Part shown: piece by piece, positions 40,733 to 49,680 of the stretch
Position numbering within the stretch: the stretch's first letter is position 1
Layout: every line of letters begins with the position of its first letter
Source of the DNA: Dactylosporangium fulvum
GTDB lineage: Bacteria > Actinomycetota > Actinomycetes > Mycobacteriales > Micromonosporaceae
Length of the DNA: 64,000 nucleotides
Assembly: GCF_025137375.1 (NCBI RefSeq)
Contig: NZ_CP073720.1
Span: 7,030,501-7,094,500, forward strand
Direction of reading: 5' to 3'
Notes under the pieces: model-generated
The model's input: only the letters and a program-made list of their open reading frames with translations
The model's database searches: none
Told to the model about the DNA's origin: nothing
Position numbers and translations under genes: made by a program

Positions 40733-42760
40733 TCAACGTCGCAGGCTCAGGCCAACGGCGCGGTGGAGTGGGTGGTGGCACGCGACGAGATGCCCTTCGG
40801 CGGTCGGCGCGAGTTCGGGTCGTTCTGTTGAGCACCGGCCCGAGACCGCTGGGCAGAGCGGGGCGAACCGGCAGCCCTTGACGGTGGAATCCGGCGGCGC
40901 GGTGCGGCCCACAGCGGCGACGGCCGGGCTCGCGGCCGCCTGTCGTTCGGGATCGGGCCACGGGGTCGCGGCGATCAACTGTCTTGTGTAATGGTGCGCG
41001 GGATGCGCGAACAGTTCCTCGGCCGCCGCGAGCTCGACGATCCGGCCGAAGTACATGACGGCGACGCGATCGGAGATGTGTCGCACGGTATGCAGGCCGT
41101 GGGCGATGAACAGGTAGGTAAGCCCGAGTTGCCGTTGCAGGTTCTGCATCAGGTTCACGATCTGGGCCTGGACGGAGACGTCGAGGGCTGAGACAGCCTC
41201 GTCGGCGACGATGAAGGCCGGGTCGAGCGCGATCGCTCTCGCGAGGCCGACCCGCTGCCGCTGGCCCCCGGACAACTGGTGCGGGAAACGGTCGATCCAC
41301 GCCGCGGGCAAGCCCACGGTCTCCAGGAGTTCGCCGGCCCGGGTCCGGCGCTGCCTGCGGGTTGCCGGGGTATGAATGGCCAGCGGCTCGCTGACGATTT
41401 CACCGACCCGCCAGCGCGGGTTCATCGATCCGTACGGATCCTGGAAGACGGTCTGGAGGTGCCTGCGGACTGCCTTCAGTTCCCGCTCTCGCAGGGCGGT
41501 CAGGTCCTGTCCGGCATAGAGGATCCGCCCTGCGTCCGGACTCTCCAGGCGCGTGATCAGTCGTCCCAGCGTCGATTTGCCGCTGCCGGACTCGCCCACC
41601 AGGCCGAGGGTCTCCCCGCGGCGGATCTGGAGGGTGACACCGTCGACGGCGTGGACGGGCCTGCCTGCTCGGGAATAGGTCCTGGTGAGCTCCCGCACTT
41701 CGATGAGCGCCTCGGACGGCCTCGCGGCGCGGCTCGTGGTGGCCACTCGGTCGGGGGCGTCACCGTCGCGCCGAAGCATGGCGACAAGTTGCTGTGTGTG
41801 CCAGCAGGCGACCGATCGGCCGCCGAGGTCGCGCAGCGGCGGGACTGCGGTCCGGCACTCATCCGTTGCGACCGGGCAACGCGGGTGGAAGCGGCATCCG
41901 GAGGGTGGCGCGAGCGGGCTCGGAGTCGAGCCGTCGATGGCGAGCAGGGGCGTGTTCCGGTTGCTGTCCAGGCTCGTGACCGACCGGAGCAGCGCGGCGG
42001 TGTACGGGTGCTGTGGGGCGCGAAACAGGCCGACGGTGTCCGAGTGCTCGACGACGCGGCCCGCGTACATCACCGCAATGCGGTCGGCGAGCTGCGCCGC
42101 GATGCCCATGTCGTGGGTGATGAGCAGGATCGACATCCCGAACTCCGCCTGAAGGCTCTTCAGCAGGTGCAGCACCTGCGCCTGGACGGTGGTGTCGAGC
42201 GCGGTGGTCGGCTCGTCCGCGATCAGTAGGTCCGGGCCGCCGGCCAGCGCCATTGCGATCATCGCCCGCTGCAGTGTCCCCCCGGAGAGTTCACTCGGCA
42301 ATTGCTTCATGCGCAGTTGCGGGTCCGGGATGCCGACGCGTTCGAGCAGGCGGGTCACGTGTTCCCACCGCTGCCGGCGATCGAGACGCTCGCCGTCGTG
42401 AGCGGCGACGACCTCGGTGAGCTGAGAACCTATGGAGAACAGCGGATCGAATGCCGCCAGTGGCTCCTGGAACACCATCGCCACCTTCCGCCCGCGAATC
42501 CGCTGCAGATCGCGCCGGTGCAGTCGGGTGATGTTCTGGCCATCGAGCGTGATCTCGCCAGCGGTGATCTCCAGACCCTCGAAGTCGGTCAGTCGCATGA
42601 TCGCCTTGGCAGTGACTGTCTTGCCACTACCGGACTCACCGATCAGGCACAACGTCTCGCCTGACCGGATCTGCAGGCTGACATCCTCGACGAGGCTCAC
42701 CCGGTCGTGCCGCGTCGAGGCCTGGACCGTCAGGCCGTCGATCGAGAGCAGGTGGGTCAC
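40733..42760 (-). CDS. Orphan fused double ATPase of the dipeptide ABC importer family
   Basis: 675 residues from GTG 42760, chosen for its strong GGGAGGT site 4-8 bases upstream. Domain 1 has GESGSGKTVTAKAIM, LSGGTLQRAMIAMAL and LLIADEPTTALD. Domain 2 has GESGSGKSTLGRL, LSGGQRQRVGLARAI and IVADEAVSALD. Both carry the C-terminal oligopeptide-ATPase extension, and CRFHPRCP.. and CRFAPLCP.. cysteine-containing tails are visible. No permease or binding-protein gene is adjacent, and the next importer (26-29 kb) has its own ATPase. Partners must be elsewhere. It is only 20 bases from the divergent MarR-like gene. Confidence 0.9.
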   Translation of the reverse strand: MTHLLSIDGLTVQASTRHDRVSLVEDVSLQIRSGETLCLIGESGSGKTVTAKAIMRLTDFEGLEITAGEITLDGQNITRLHRRDLQRIRGRKVAMVFQEPLAAFDPLFSIGSQLTEVVAAHDGERLDRRQRWEHVTRLLERVGIPDPQLRMKQLPSELSGGTLQRAMIAMALAGGPDLLIADEPTTALDTTVQAQVLHLLKSLQAEFGMSILLITHDMGIAAQLADRIAVMYAGRVVEHSDTVGLFRAPQHPYTAALLRSVTSLDSNRNTPLLAIDGSTPSPLAPPSGCRFHPRCPVATDECRTAVPPLRDLGGRSVACWHTQQLVAMLRRDGDAPDRVATTSRAARPSEALIEVRELTRTYSRAGRPVHAVDGVTLQIRRGETLGLVGESGSGKSTLGRLITRLESPDAGRILYAGQDLTALRERELKAVRRHLQTVFQDPYGSMNPRWRVGEIVSEPLAIHTPATRRQRRTRAGELLETVGLPAAWIDRFPHQLSGGQRQRVGLARAIALDPAFIVADEAVSALDVSVQAQIVNLMQNLQRQLGLTYLFIAHGLHTVRHISDRVAVMYFGRIVELAAAEELFAHPAHHYTRQLIAATPWPDPERQAAASPAVAAVGRTAPPDSTVKGCRFAPLCPAVSGRCSTERPELAPTAEGHLVACHHPLHRAVGLSLRR

Positions 42761-42780
42761 GTCAGACCTCCCGACCGGCC

Positions 42781-43155
42781 GTGCGGCGATCGAGCGCGTC
42801 CCGACTGTCCGAGGCGGACTTCCGGGTCCTCGTGTCGATCCTGAACGCCGAGCCGGAGCAGCTTCGAGCCTATGAACTCGCGGCCCGCATCGACTTCGAC
42901 AAGCCTCGGCTCCACCGGCACCTGGACCGCCTGGAGGCACGTGGCATGATCCGTCGCCGCCAGACCGACGACAAGCCGCGAGGCATCACCGTCGAACTGG
43001 AGCCCGACGGCCGCGCCGCCATCCTCGCCGCGCGGCCGGCGCGCGGCCGGCACATCCGCGAGGCCATTGTGCAGGCGCTGACGCCGGAAGAGCTCGAAGC
43101 GTTCACACACGCGAGCGAGAAGATCCTGGCGCACCTGCGCTCGCTGGAGAGGTGA
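42781..43155 (+). CDS. MarR-family regulator, apparently short at the N-terminus
   Basis: 124 residues from GTG 42781. The winged-helix part is good: LSEADFRVLVSILN, LRAYELAARIDFDKPRLHRHL and RLEARGMIRRRQTDDKPRGI, then the C-terminal dimer helix LTPEELEAFTHASEKILAHL. Typical MarR proteins are 140-150 residues, and the usual first dimerisation helix (about 30 residues) is missing. No upstream in-frame start exists before the divergent ABC gene. It has no clear ribosome site. Either the real start is non-canonical or the gene was shortened by rearrangement. A link to the neighbouring ATPase gene is likely from position only. Confidence 0.6.
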   Translation: MRRSSASRLSEADFRVLVSILNAEPEQLRAYELAARIDFDKPRLHRHLDRLEARGMIRRRQTDDKPRGITVELEPDGRAAILAARPARGRHIREAIVQALTPEELEAFTHASEKILAHLRSLER

Positions 43156-43277
43156 GCCGATCGGCCAGGGCTTTGAGCCGATGCGCGTTGCCGCGCAGGA
43201 CGGCCGGACGGCAAAAGTGCCGCCGCCGCGACAGGCGGTGAGCTCGCCGTCGATCCGGCGGCGTGAGGGTTTCCCGG

Positions 43278-43910
43278 CTACGGGCGCAGGAGCGCGCCGA
43301 GCACCCGGGTGGCGCCGTCAGGGTCGGCGGGTTCGCCGGTGATCGTCGGGCGGTAGTGGAAGGACTCGGCGATGCGCAGCGTCGCATAGGCGAGCTCATC
43401 CAGCGGCAGCGGTGTGGTGATCCGGCCGGTCGCGATGTCGTCGGCGAGCTTCCCCCGCAGCAGGGCGATCAGTCTGGGCTGGAAGCCGTGCGTCGTGAGG
43501 GTGAGCAGCCGCATCATCATGTCGTTGTCCTGTTCGAGATGCCGGCGGGCGCCGGGCTGGCTCCAGCAGGCGTGCAGGAACCGGCCGACCAGCTCCGGCA
43601 CACGCGGGCCGGGCCGCGACCGCAGCCGCACCCACTCCTCCTCGAGCGTCTGCTCGGTCAGCGACCAGATGACCTCGACGAGCAACTGTTCCCGGGTGCC
43701 GACCCAGCGGTGCAGCGTGACGCGATTGACGCCGAGCCGCTGGGCCAGCGCCTGGATGTCGAGCCGCCGGCCGGCGAGGAAGTCGGCGCGGGCGAGGCGG
43801 AACGCGTCCAGGGCCGTCGGTCGTCGATCGCCGTCCGCCAACTGGATCTGCAACGGGGTGCGGCTGGGCACGGACCGCACGTTACCCGGCGCGACACCCG
43901 CGTGCAACAT
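43278..43910 (-). CDS. TetR-like transcriptional regulator of the QsdR type
   Basis: 210 residues from ATG 43910; internal GTG starts would shorten the tail. The helix-turn-helix is RRLDIQALAQRLGVNRVTLHRWVG, where the RVTLHRW recognition helix is typical of QsdR-type proteins, followed by a C-terminal ligand domain with EQDNDMMMRLLTL. QsdR represses a lactonase gene in Rhodococcus; here the divergent neighbour is a carboxylesterase. The start codon region overlaps one TGCAACA box, so self-repression is expected. Ligand unknown, perhaps an ester or its acid. Confidence 0.78.
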   Translation of the reverse strand: MLHAGVAPGNVRSVPSRTPLQIQLADGDRRPTALDAFRLARADFLAGRRLDIQALAQRLGVNRVTLHRWVGTREQLLVEVIWSLTEQTLEEEWVRLRSRPGPRVPELVGRFLHACWSQPGARRHLEQDNDMMMRLLTLTTHGFQPRLIALLRGKLADDIATGRITTPLPLDELAYATLRIAESFHYRPTITGEPADPDGATRVLGALLRP

Positions 43911-43929
43911 GCGGCCTGTTGTGTTGCAC
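43902..43929. promoter_or_regulatory. Operator GTGCAACA-N12-TGTTGCAC for the QsdR-type regulator
   Basis: Perfect 8-bp arms flank 12 bases and cover the regulator start codon. A third copy of the same half-site (TGCAACA) lies at 43992-43998 next to the esterase promoter. The repeated box in a divergent promoter is strong evidence for a specific binding protein, most simply the adjacent TetR-like protein. Confidence 0.6.
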
Positions 43930-43959
43930 AAATGAGAATTCTGGACGACTACGTTGCTC

Positions 43960-43998
43960 TTGACATGCAGGAAGTCCCGGCGACACGCTGATGCAACA
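43960..43998 (+). promoter_or_regulatory. Promoter of the carboxylesterase operon with overlapping TGCAACA box
   Basis: TTGACA at 43960-43965, an 18-base spacer and CACGCT at 43984-43989 form a plausible promoter. The TGCAACA box at 43992-43998 covers the expected transcription start, so a bound regulator would block initiation. Confidence 0.5.
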
Positions 43999-44030
43999 CC
44001 CCGGCTTGAATGTTTCAAAGGAGAAACGCT

Positions 44031-45545
44031 ATGGCCACTTCGTTGCAACCAGACGCCACCGCCGTCAGGGTGGCGCAGGGCACGCTCCGCGGCCGCCGCT
44101 CCGGAGGCGTCACAGCCTTTCTCGGTGTGCCGTTCGCGGCGGCGCCGTTCGGCCCGCGCCGCATGCTCCCGCCACAGCCACCGGCCCCATGGGACGGCGT
44201 CCGGGACGCCCTCGACTACGGACCGACCGCGACCCGGGCCGACTACATCCCGCAGTACGTCGGCCTCTTCCCGGAACCGATCATTCCCGGCGACGAATGC
44301 CTCAACCTCAACGTGTGGACGCCGGACCCCGGCGCGTCCGGCCTGCCGGTGTTCGTCTGGTTCCACGGCGGAGCGTTCACCAACGGCTCCAACGCCGTGG
44401 CGGCGTACGACGGCACCGCCTTCGCCCGCAACGGCGTCGTGCTCGTGTCCGTGAACTACCGCCTCGGCGCCGAGGGCTTCCTCTACACCGGCCCTGAGAT
44501 GGCGAACCTCGGCCTGCTCGACCAGATCGCGGCGCTGCGGTGGGTCCAGGACAACATCGCCGCGTTCGGCGGCGACCCGGCCCAGGTCACGATCGGCGGC
44601 GAGTCGGCCGGCGCGATGAGCGTCGTCGCGCTGTTGGCCGTGCCCCGCGCGGCCGGGCTGTTCCAGCGCGCGATCGCCCAGAGCGGCGCCGCGGCGAACA
44701 CCCTCGCACCGCAGACCGCGCTGCTGGTGGCGAAGCACCTCGCCGAGGCGCTGGACATCGCGCCCACCCGCGAGGCCTTCGCCGGGCTCGACCCGGACAA
44801 GATCGTGGTCGCCTCCCGTGCGCTGCTCAACGAGGTGCAGACCGCCGGCGACCCCGCGAAGTGGGGCGCGCTGGTGCAGAGTCTGCTCCCGTTCGCGCCG
44901 GTCGTCGACGGCGACGTCCTGCCCCGGCATCCGCTCGACGCGATCCGCGGCGGGGCGAGCGGCGATGTGCCGCTGCTCATCGGCTCCAACCTGGAGGAGG
45001 CCAGGCTCATGCTGGTCGCCTCGGACTCCATCGACCTCATCGACGAGGCGGCGCTGCACGCGGCGACCGCGGGCTACGGCCCGCCGCCCGGGCCCACCGT
45101 CGCCGCCTACCGTGCCGCCCGGCCGGACGCCGGCCCTGGGGACCTGCTCGCCGCGATCGTGACCGACTGGTTCTTCCGCGTGCCGGCGGTAAGGGTGGCC
45201 GAAGCCCGCGCCGGCGCGGCCGCCGCCACCTGGATGTACCGCTTCGACTGGCGCTCACCGAGCTACGACGGGCGCTTCGGCGCGGCGCACGGCGTCGAGT
45301 TCCCGTTCGTGTTCGACACGATCACCGCGCCTGACCTGACGAAGCTGATCGGCCCCAACCCACCGCAGCAGGTGGCGGACGCGACGCACGCCGCATGGGT
45401 CCGCTTCGTCGCCGGCGGCGACCCCGGCTGGGCGCCGTACGACCCGGACGTCCGCGCGACCGGCCGCATCGACGGGAACGGGGCCGTCGACGTCCTCATC
45501 GACCCCGACGGCGCGGAACTGCGACTGTGGGAGGGACACCGCTGA
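44031..45545 (+). CDS. Type-B carboxylesterase
   Basis: 504 residues from ATG 44031, preceded by AAAGGAGAA. The oxyanion segment FVWFHGGAFTNGS and nucleophile elbow IGGESAGAMSV are clear. The N-terminal AVRVAQGTLRGRR and FLGVPFAAAPFG are typical of the family. No signal peptide is seen, so it is cytoplasmic. It hydrolyses carboxylic esters; the released acid may then be activated by the CoA ligase encoded two genes later. Its TGA overlaps the next ATG by one base. Confidence 0.9.
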   Translation: MATSLQPDATAVRVAQGTLRGRRSGGVTAFLGVPFAAAPFGPRRMLPPQPPAPWDGVRDALDYGPTATRADYIPQYVGLFPEPIIPGDECLNLNVWTPDPGASGLPVFVWFHGGAFTNGSNAVAAYDGTAFARNGVVLVSVNYRLGAEGFLYTGPEMANLGLLDQIAALRWVQDNIAAFGGDPAQVTIGGESAGAMSVVALLAVPRAAGLFQRAIAQSGAAANTLAPQTALLVAKHLAEALDIAPTREAFAGLDPDKIVVASRALLNEVQTAGDPAKWGALVQSLLPFAPVVDGDVLPRHPLDAIRGGASGDVPLLIGSNLEEARLMLVASDSIDLIDEAALHAATAGYGPPPGPTVAAYRAARPDAGPGDLLAAIVTDWFFRVPAVRVAEARAGAAAATWMYRFDWRSPSYDGRFGAAHGVEFPFVFDTITAPDLTKLIGPNPPQQVADATHAAWVRFVAGGDPGWAPYDPDVRATGRIDGNGAVDVLIDPDGAELRLWEGHR

Positions 45546-46390
45546 TGGCACTCATCCGCTACGAGGTACCGATCCCGAAGGTCGGGCGGATCACGCTCAC
45601 CCGGCCCGAGCGGCGCAACGCGCAGGACACCGACCTGCTCTACGCGCTCAACGACGCGTTCGACCGGGCGGCTCACGACGACGAGATCTCGGTGATCGTG
45701 CTCGCCGCCGACGGCCCGCACTTCTCCGCCGGGCACGACCTGCGCGAGGACGACCCGTTCGGCGCGCTCGACCGCCACCGCACGGTCGGCACCTCGTCGC
45801 GCTTCCACGGCCCGGGCGCCGAGGGGCTGATGGCCCGCGAGGAGGAGATCTACCTCGGCTTCTCCGAACGGTGGCGCAACATCCCCAAGCCCACCATCGC
45901 CGAGGTCCACGGCAAGGTCGTCGCCGGCGGCCTGATGCTGGTCTGGCCCTGCGACCTCATCATCGCCAGCGAGGACGCGGAGTTTCTCGACAACGTCGTC
46001 GAGGGCGGCGCCAACGGCGTCGAGTTCTTCAACCACCCCTGGGAGTTCGGCGTCCGCAAGGCCAAGGAACTGCTCTTCACCGGCGGCGCGCTGTCGGCCC
46101 GCGACGCCGAGCGGATCGGCATGGTCAACCGCGTCGTGCCCCGGGAGGAACTGACGAGCACGACATTGGCACTGGCCGAACAGATCGCCGCCCAGCCGCT
46201 GTTCGCGCTGAAACTCGCGAAGCTGTCCGTCAACGCCGCACAGGACGCCCAGGGCCGGCCGCAGGCGATCCAGACCGCGTTCGGCCTGCACCAGCTCGCC
46301 CACAGCCACAACATGCAGGTCCACGGCACGGTCGTGGCACCCGCGCTGTTCGACCGTGTGCGGTCGCGCGGGACGGCGGGCCCGTCGTGA
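45545..46390 (+). CDS. Enoyl-CoA hydratase family protein
   Basis: 281 residues. Crotonase signatures: ADGPHFSAGHDLREDD for the first oxyanion loop and HGKVVAGGLMLVWPCDLIIA for the second. The second-acid region FLDNVVEGGANGVEF is unusual. The C-terminus is longer than in minimal hydratases. It lies between the esterase and the acyl-CoA ligase and overlaps both by 1-4 bases, so all three are translated together. It probably acts on the CoA ester formed from the esterase product. Confidence 0.87.
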   Translation: MALIRYEVPIPKVGRITLTRPERRNAQDTDLLYALNDAFDRAAHDDEISVIVLAADGPHFSAGHDLREDDPFGALDRHRTVGTSSRFHGPGAEGLMAREEEIYLGFSERWRNIPKPTIAEVHGKVVAGGLMLVWPCDLIIASEDAEFLDNVVEGGANGVEFFNHPWEFGVRKAKELLFTGGALSARDAERIGMVNRVVPREELTSTTLALAEQIAAQPLFALKLAKLSVNAAQDAQGRPQAIQTAFGLHQLAHSHNMQVHGTVVAPALFDRVRSRGTAGPS

Positions 46391-47880
46391 CGGCCACGAC
46401 CACCGTCCCGCTCGGCCGCATCCTCACCAACCTGGCCGCGGCCGAGCCGGACCACCCCATCGTGACCTGCGGGGACGAGACCGTGACCAGGTCCGAGCTC
46501 GAATCACGGGCGAACCGGCTGGCCCGGGCGTACGAGTCGCTGGGCGTGCGCCCCGGCGACTTCGTCACCACGGCGCTGCCCAACGGCGTGGAGTTCTACG
46601 CCGCGACCTTCGCCCTGTGGAAGCTCGGGGCGATTCCCCAGCTCGTGTCACCGCAGTTGCCCGGCCGGGAGCGCAGCGCCATCGTCGAGCTCGCCGACCC
46701 GTCGCTCATTGTCGGGGTCACACCCGGCAGCCACGGCGACCGCCCCACCGTCCCCGCCGGATACCGACCGGACCCCGGCCTGAGCGACGCCCCGATCGAG
46801 CCGGACCGGGTGCCGCCGGCGTGGAAGGCGCCGACCTCGGGCGGCAGCACCGGCCGGCCGAAGCTCATCGTGTCCGAGCTGCCCGGCGCGATCGTGCCCA
46901 CCGAGATCGCCGACCTGCTCGGGCAGCACGACCACGGCGTCCAACTCGTCCCCGGCCCGCTGTATCACAACGCGCCGTTCAACTTCTCGATGTACGGACT
47001 CTTCGCGGGCCAGCACCTGGTCGTGCTGCCGAGGTTCGACCCCGTCGCCGCGCTCACGGCGATCGAACGGCACCGCGTCGACTGGGTCGGCCTCGTCCCG
47101 ACCATGATGGTGCGGATCTGGCGGGAGATCGAGGCCGCCCCCGGCCGCTACGACCTCAGCTCGCTGCGCCAGGTGTTCCACGGCGCCGCACCCTGTCCGC
47201 CCTGGCTCAAGGAGGTCTGGTTCTCCCTGGTCGGCGCCGCCAACGTGAAGGAGATGTACGCCACCACCGAGGGCCAGCTCATCACCTTGCTCGACGGCGA
47301 CGAGTGGCTACGCCACCGCGGCTCGGTGGGCCGGCCGATCCGCGGCGAGCTGCGCATCCTGGATGCGGACGGCGCAGCGGTACCGCCGGGTCAGGTCGGC
47401 GAGCTCTTCACGCGCACCGGTGAGGGCATGCCGTCCACGTACCGGTACATCGGCGCCGAACCCCGCAGCCGCGACGGCTGGGAGTCGGTCGGAGACCTGG
47501 GCCGGCTGGACGCCGACGGCTACCTCTACCTCGCCGACCGCCGCACCGACCTGATCATCACCGGGGGATCCAACGTGTATCCCGCCGAGGTGGAGGCAGC
47601 ACTTCTGGCCCACCCGGCCGTCGTCAGCTGCGCCGTCATCGGGCTGCCCGACGACGACCTCGGACAGCGTGTGCACGCCGTGGTCCAGGCCGGGTCCGCC
47701 GTCACCGACGACGAGCTGCGCGGGTTCCTGGCCGACCGGTTGGTGCGCTACAAGATTCCGCGGTCGTTCCGGTACACCGACGCACCCGTGCGCGACGACG
47801 CCGGCAAGGTGCGCCGCTCCGCCCTCCGCGACCAGGAGCTGCGGCGCCTGTCCGGCGGACGCCCGGCACAGCCGGCCTGA
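46387..47880 (+). CDS. AMP-forming acyl-CoA synthetase
   Basis: 497 residues. GTG start overlaps the previous TGA. Adenylate-forming motifs: P-loop TSGGSTGRPKLI (near residue 143), YATTEGQ, LADRRTDLIITGG with the hinge, and a C-terminal catalytic Lys in DAGKVRRS. It makes acyl-AMP and then acyl-CoA. The family members next to crotonases usually activate short, branched or aromatic acids. The gene ends 8 bases from the convergent MaoC gene, which marks the border of the next cluster. Confidence 0.9.
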   Translation: MTATTTVPLGRILTNLAAAEPDHPIVTCGDETVTRSELESRANRLARAYESLGVRPGDFVTTALPNGVEFYAATFALWKLGAIPQLVSPQLPGRERSAIVELADPSLIVGVTPGSHGDRPTVPAGYRPDPGLSDAPIEPDRVPPAWKAPTSGGSTGRPKLIVSELPGAIVPTEIADLLGQHDHGVQLVPGPLYHNAPFNFSMYGLFAGQHLVVLPRFDPVAALTAIERHRVDWVGLVPTMMVRIWREIEAAPGRYDLSSLRQVFHGAAPCPPWLKEVWFSLVGAANVKEMYATTEGQLITLLDGDEWLRHRGSVGRPIRGELRILDADGAAVPPGQVGELFTRTGEGMPSTYRYIGAEPRSRDGWESVGDLGRLDADGYLYLADRRTDLIITGGSNVYPAEVEAALLAHPAVVSCAVIGLPDDDLGQRVHAVVQAGSAVTDDELRGFLADRLVRYKIPRSFRYTDAPVRDDAGKVRRSALRDQELRRLSGGRPAQPA

Positions 47881-47888
47881 CGAACGGT

Positions 47889-48455
47889 TCAGTACGGAAC
47901 CTGTCCGGGCAGGCCGGCATCCCGCGTCGGCAGGAGAAACGTGCGCTCGAGGCTGAGCACTTCCTCGCCGGTCGACTTCGTTCCGACGGTGCGGCAGGTG
48001 ACGATGCCGTGCCCGGGATGGCTCCTGGAGAGCCGCTTGCCCAGGATCTCACTGGTCGCGTAGAGCGTGTCTCCCGCGAACACCGGCATCGTCAGCCGTA
48101 TGTGGTCCACGCCGAGATTGGCCACCGCGAGGCCGCTGGTGCTGCGCGCGGACATGCCGCCGACGACGGCGAGCGTGACCAGGCTCGACACGATCGGCTT
48201 TCCCCAGCGCGTCTGCTCCGCGTATGCGGCGTCGATGTGCAGTGGTGCCGCGTTCATGCCGAGCATGCTGATGAGCACGTTGTCCATCTCGGTGATGGTC
48301 CGCCCCGGCCGATGCTCGAACACGTCGCCGACGGTCAGGTCGTCGTAGAAGAACCCGACCGTTTCGCGGTACCGCTGCACGCCCACGGTCCGATATCCGC
48401 TGATGGCCGCGGGGGCGTCGGCGGGGGCGTCGTCCGCACGGGCATCAGTCCGCAT
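47889..48455 (-). CDS. MaoC-family (single hot-dog) dehydratase/hydratase
   Basis: 188 residues. DDLTVGDVFEHRPGRTITEMD starts the fold, and the active-site stretch MNAAPLHIDAAYAEQ keeps the catalytic His; the classical (R)-hydratase Asp position seems to be Asn. VDHIRLTMPVFAGDTLYATSE gives the second half. Mesaconyl-CoA and itaconyl-CoA hydratases belong to this broad family. It overlaps the oxoamine synthase gene by 11 bases and is the last gene of the leftward biosynthetic unit. Together with the CitE-like lyase two genes upstream it could process a branched hydroxyacyl-CoA (inference). Confidence 0.82.
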   Translation of the reverse strand: MRTDARADDAPADAPAAISGYRTVGVQRYRETVGFFYDDLTVGDVFEHRPGRTITEMDNVLISMLGMNAAPLHIDAAYAEQTRWGKPIVSSLVTLAVVGGMSARSTSGLAVANLGVDHIRLTMPVFAGDTLYATSEILGKRLSRSHPGHGIVTCRTVGTKSTGEEVLSLERTFLLPTRDAGLPGQVPY

Positions 48456-49680
48456 CGGTCAGCTCCTTGACGTTGTCGATGAACCGGCCGAGCTGTTCCT
48501 CGCCGATGTCGGCGCGGATCATCACCCGGAGTCCCGCCTCGCCGTGCGGCACGATCGGGAAGAACACCGCCGAGCTGTAGAACCCCCGCCGGAACAGCTC
48601 AGCCGAGGCCGCGACGGCACGGTCGGCGTCACCGATGCGGATCACCCGCACCGGCAGGCCGTTGCCCGCGAACGACGTGGGCAGACGGCGGTCGAAGTAG
48701 TCGATGTTGGCTTGGAGGCGGCGCTGCAGCTCGCCCAGCTCCGGTGAGCGGTGGATCTCGGCACTGGCCAGGGCGGCACCGACGTCGGGGACCTCCATGT
48801 TCTGCGACCATCCCACGGGACCGGCGTGTCGTTGCATGAAGTCGAACCACTCGGGCCGGCCGAGCATCGCGATGCCTCCGTTGGCACCGAACCCCTTGTG
48901 CAGCGTGGACACGACGATGGTCAGCGGATTCAGGTCCATTCGTGACCGTACGAAGCCCTCGCCGTGCTCGCCGGTGATGGACAGCGAGTGGGAGTCGTCC
49001 AGGTAGAGGAAGAGGCCATACCGGTCCTGCAGCTCACGCAGGCCCTCCAGGGCGGCCGCGCCGCCCATCGAGTAGGCGCCGTCGGCCACGTACGCCACAC
49101 TCGGGTACTTGCGGCAGACGTCCTCCAGGAAGTCGAGGTCGTTGTGGGGCGAGGTGAGCACTGTGGTCTCGTCGGCCACGATCGGCTTGACGTACGCCAT
49201 CGAAAGGTGCGCGAACCGGTCGAACACCATGACTCGAGGTCCCCCGGGGGCCAGGTGGCCGGACGCCAGCAGCGGCAGGATGCCGAACGTCAACGCGGTG
49301 CACGACACCCCGGTGAGCACCCGAGCCCTGAACAACTCGGCCAGCTCGTCCTCCAGCCGGCCGAGCACCTCGTGCCGGATGCGGGTGTTGGACACCATCA
49401 ATCCTGTCGTGCCCGTCTGGCGCAGGCTTTCGACGGCACCGGCCACCACCTTCGGGTGGAAGTTCAGCCCGAGGTAGGCACTGGAGCACAGGCTGACGAA
49501 CTCGTGCCCTGTCTCGCTCACGACCAGCCGATTGTTGGAGGTGCCGGCGACGCGGAGGCCGATCAGCCCGTTGTCGGCGGCTGCCTGCCAGACCGGGTCG
49601 GACACGCGGAGCATCTTCTCGCCGTTGCGGTACCGGCGCGGGCCGACGAAGTTCGGCGGGGCGTTGACATCGGTGCTCAT
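48445..49680 (-). CDS. Alpha-oxoamine synthase (AONS/KBL-like PLP enzyme)
   Basis: 411 residues with fold-type I features of 8-amino-7-oxononanoate synthase and 2-amino-3-ketobutyrate ligase: SLCSSAYLGLNFHPKV, the Asp pair in YLDDSHSLSITGEHGEG, and the PLP lysine in STLHKGFGANGG at residue 262. These enzymes condense an amino acid with an acyl-CoA, usually with loss of CO2, to an alpha-amino ketone. No biotin genes are near, so a specialised role is likely, as in the SxtA4 domain of saxitoxin synthesis or in prodiginine and tropolone-type pathways. It overlaps the CitE-like gene by 4 bases. Confidence 0.87.
   Translation of the reverse strand: MSTDVNAPPNFVGPRRYRNGEKMLRVSDPVWQAAADNGLIGLRVAGTSNNRLVVSETGHEFVSLCSSAYLGLNFHPKVVAGAVESLRQTGTTGLMVSNTRIRHEVLGRLEDELAELFRARVLTGVSCTALTFGILPLLASGHLAPGGPRVMVFDRFAHLSMAYVKPIVADETTVLTSPHNDLDFLEDVCRKYPSVAYVADGAYSMGGAAALEGLRELQDRYGLFLYLDDSHSLSITGEHGEGFVRSRMDLNPLTIVVSTLHKGFGANGGIAMLGRPEWFDFMQRHAGPVGWSQNMEVPDVGAALASAEIHRSPELGELQRRLQANIDYFDRRLPTSFAGNGLPVRVIRIGDADRAVAASAELFRRGFYSSAVFFPIVPHGEAGLRVMIRADIGEEQLGRFIDNVKELTDAD

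Noticed and set aside
43209..43222. CGGCA/TGCCG hairpin between the MarR-like and QsdR-like genes as a terminator
   Set aside because: Only a 5-bp stem, common by chance at this base composition.
48445..49680. BioF (biotin synthesis) assignment for the oxoamine synthase
   Set aside because: No bioA/B/D neighbours, and it overlaps CitE and MaoC genes in a tailoring operon.
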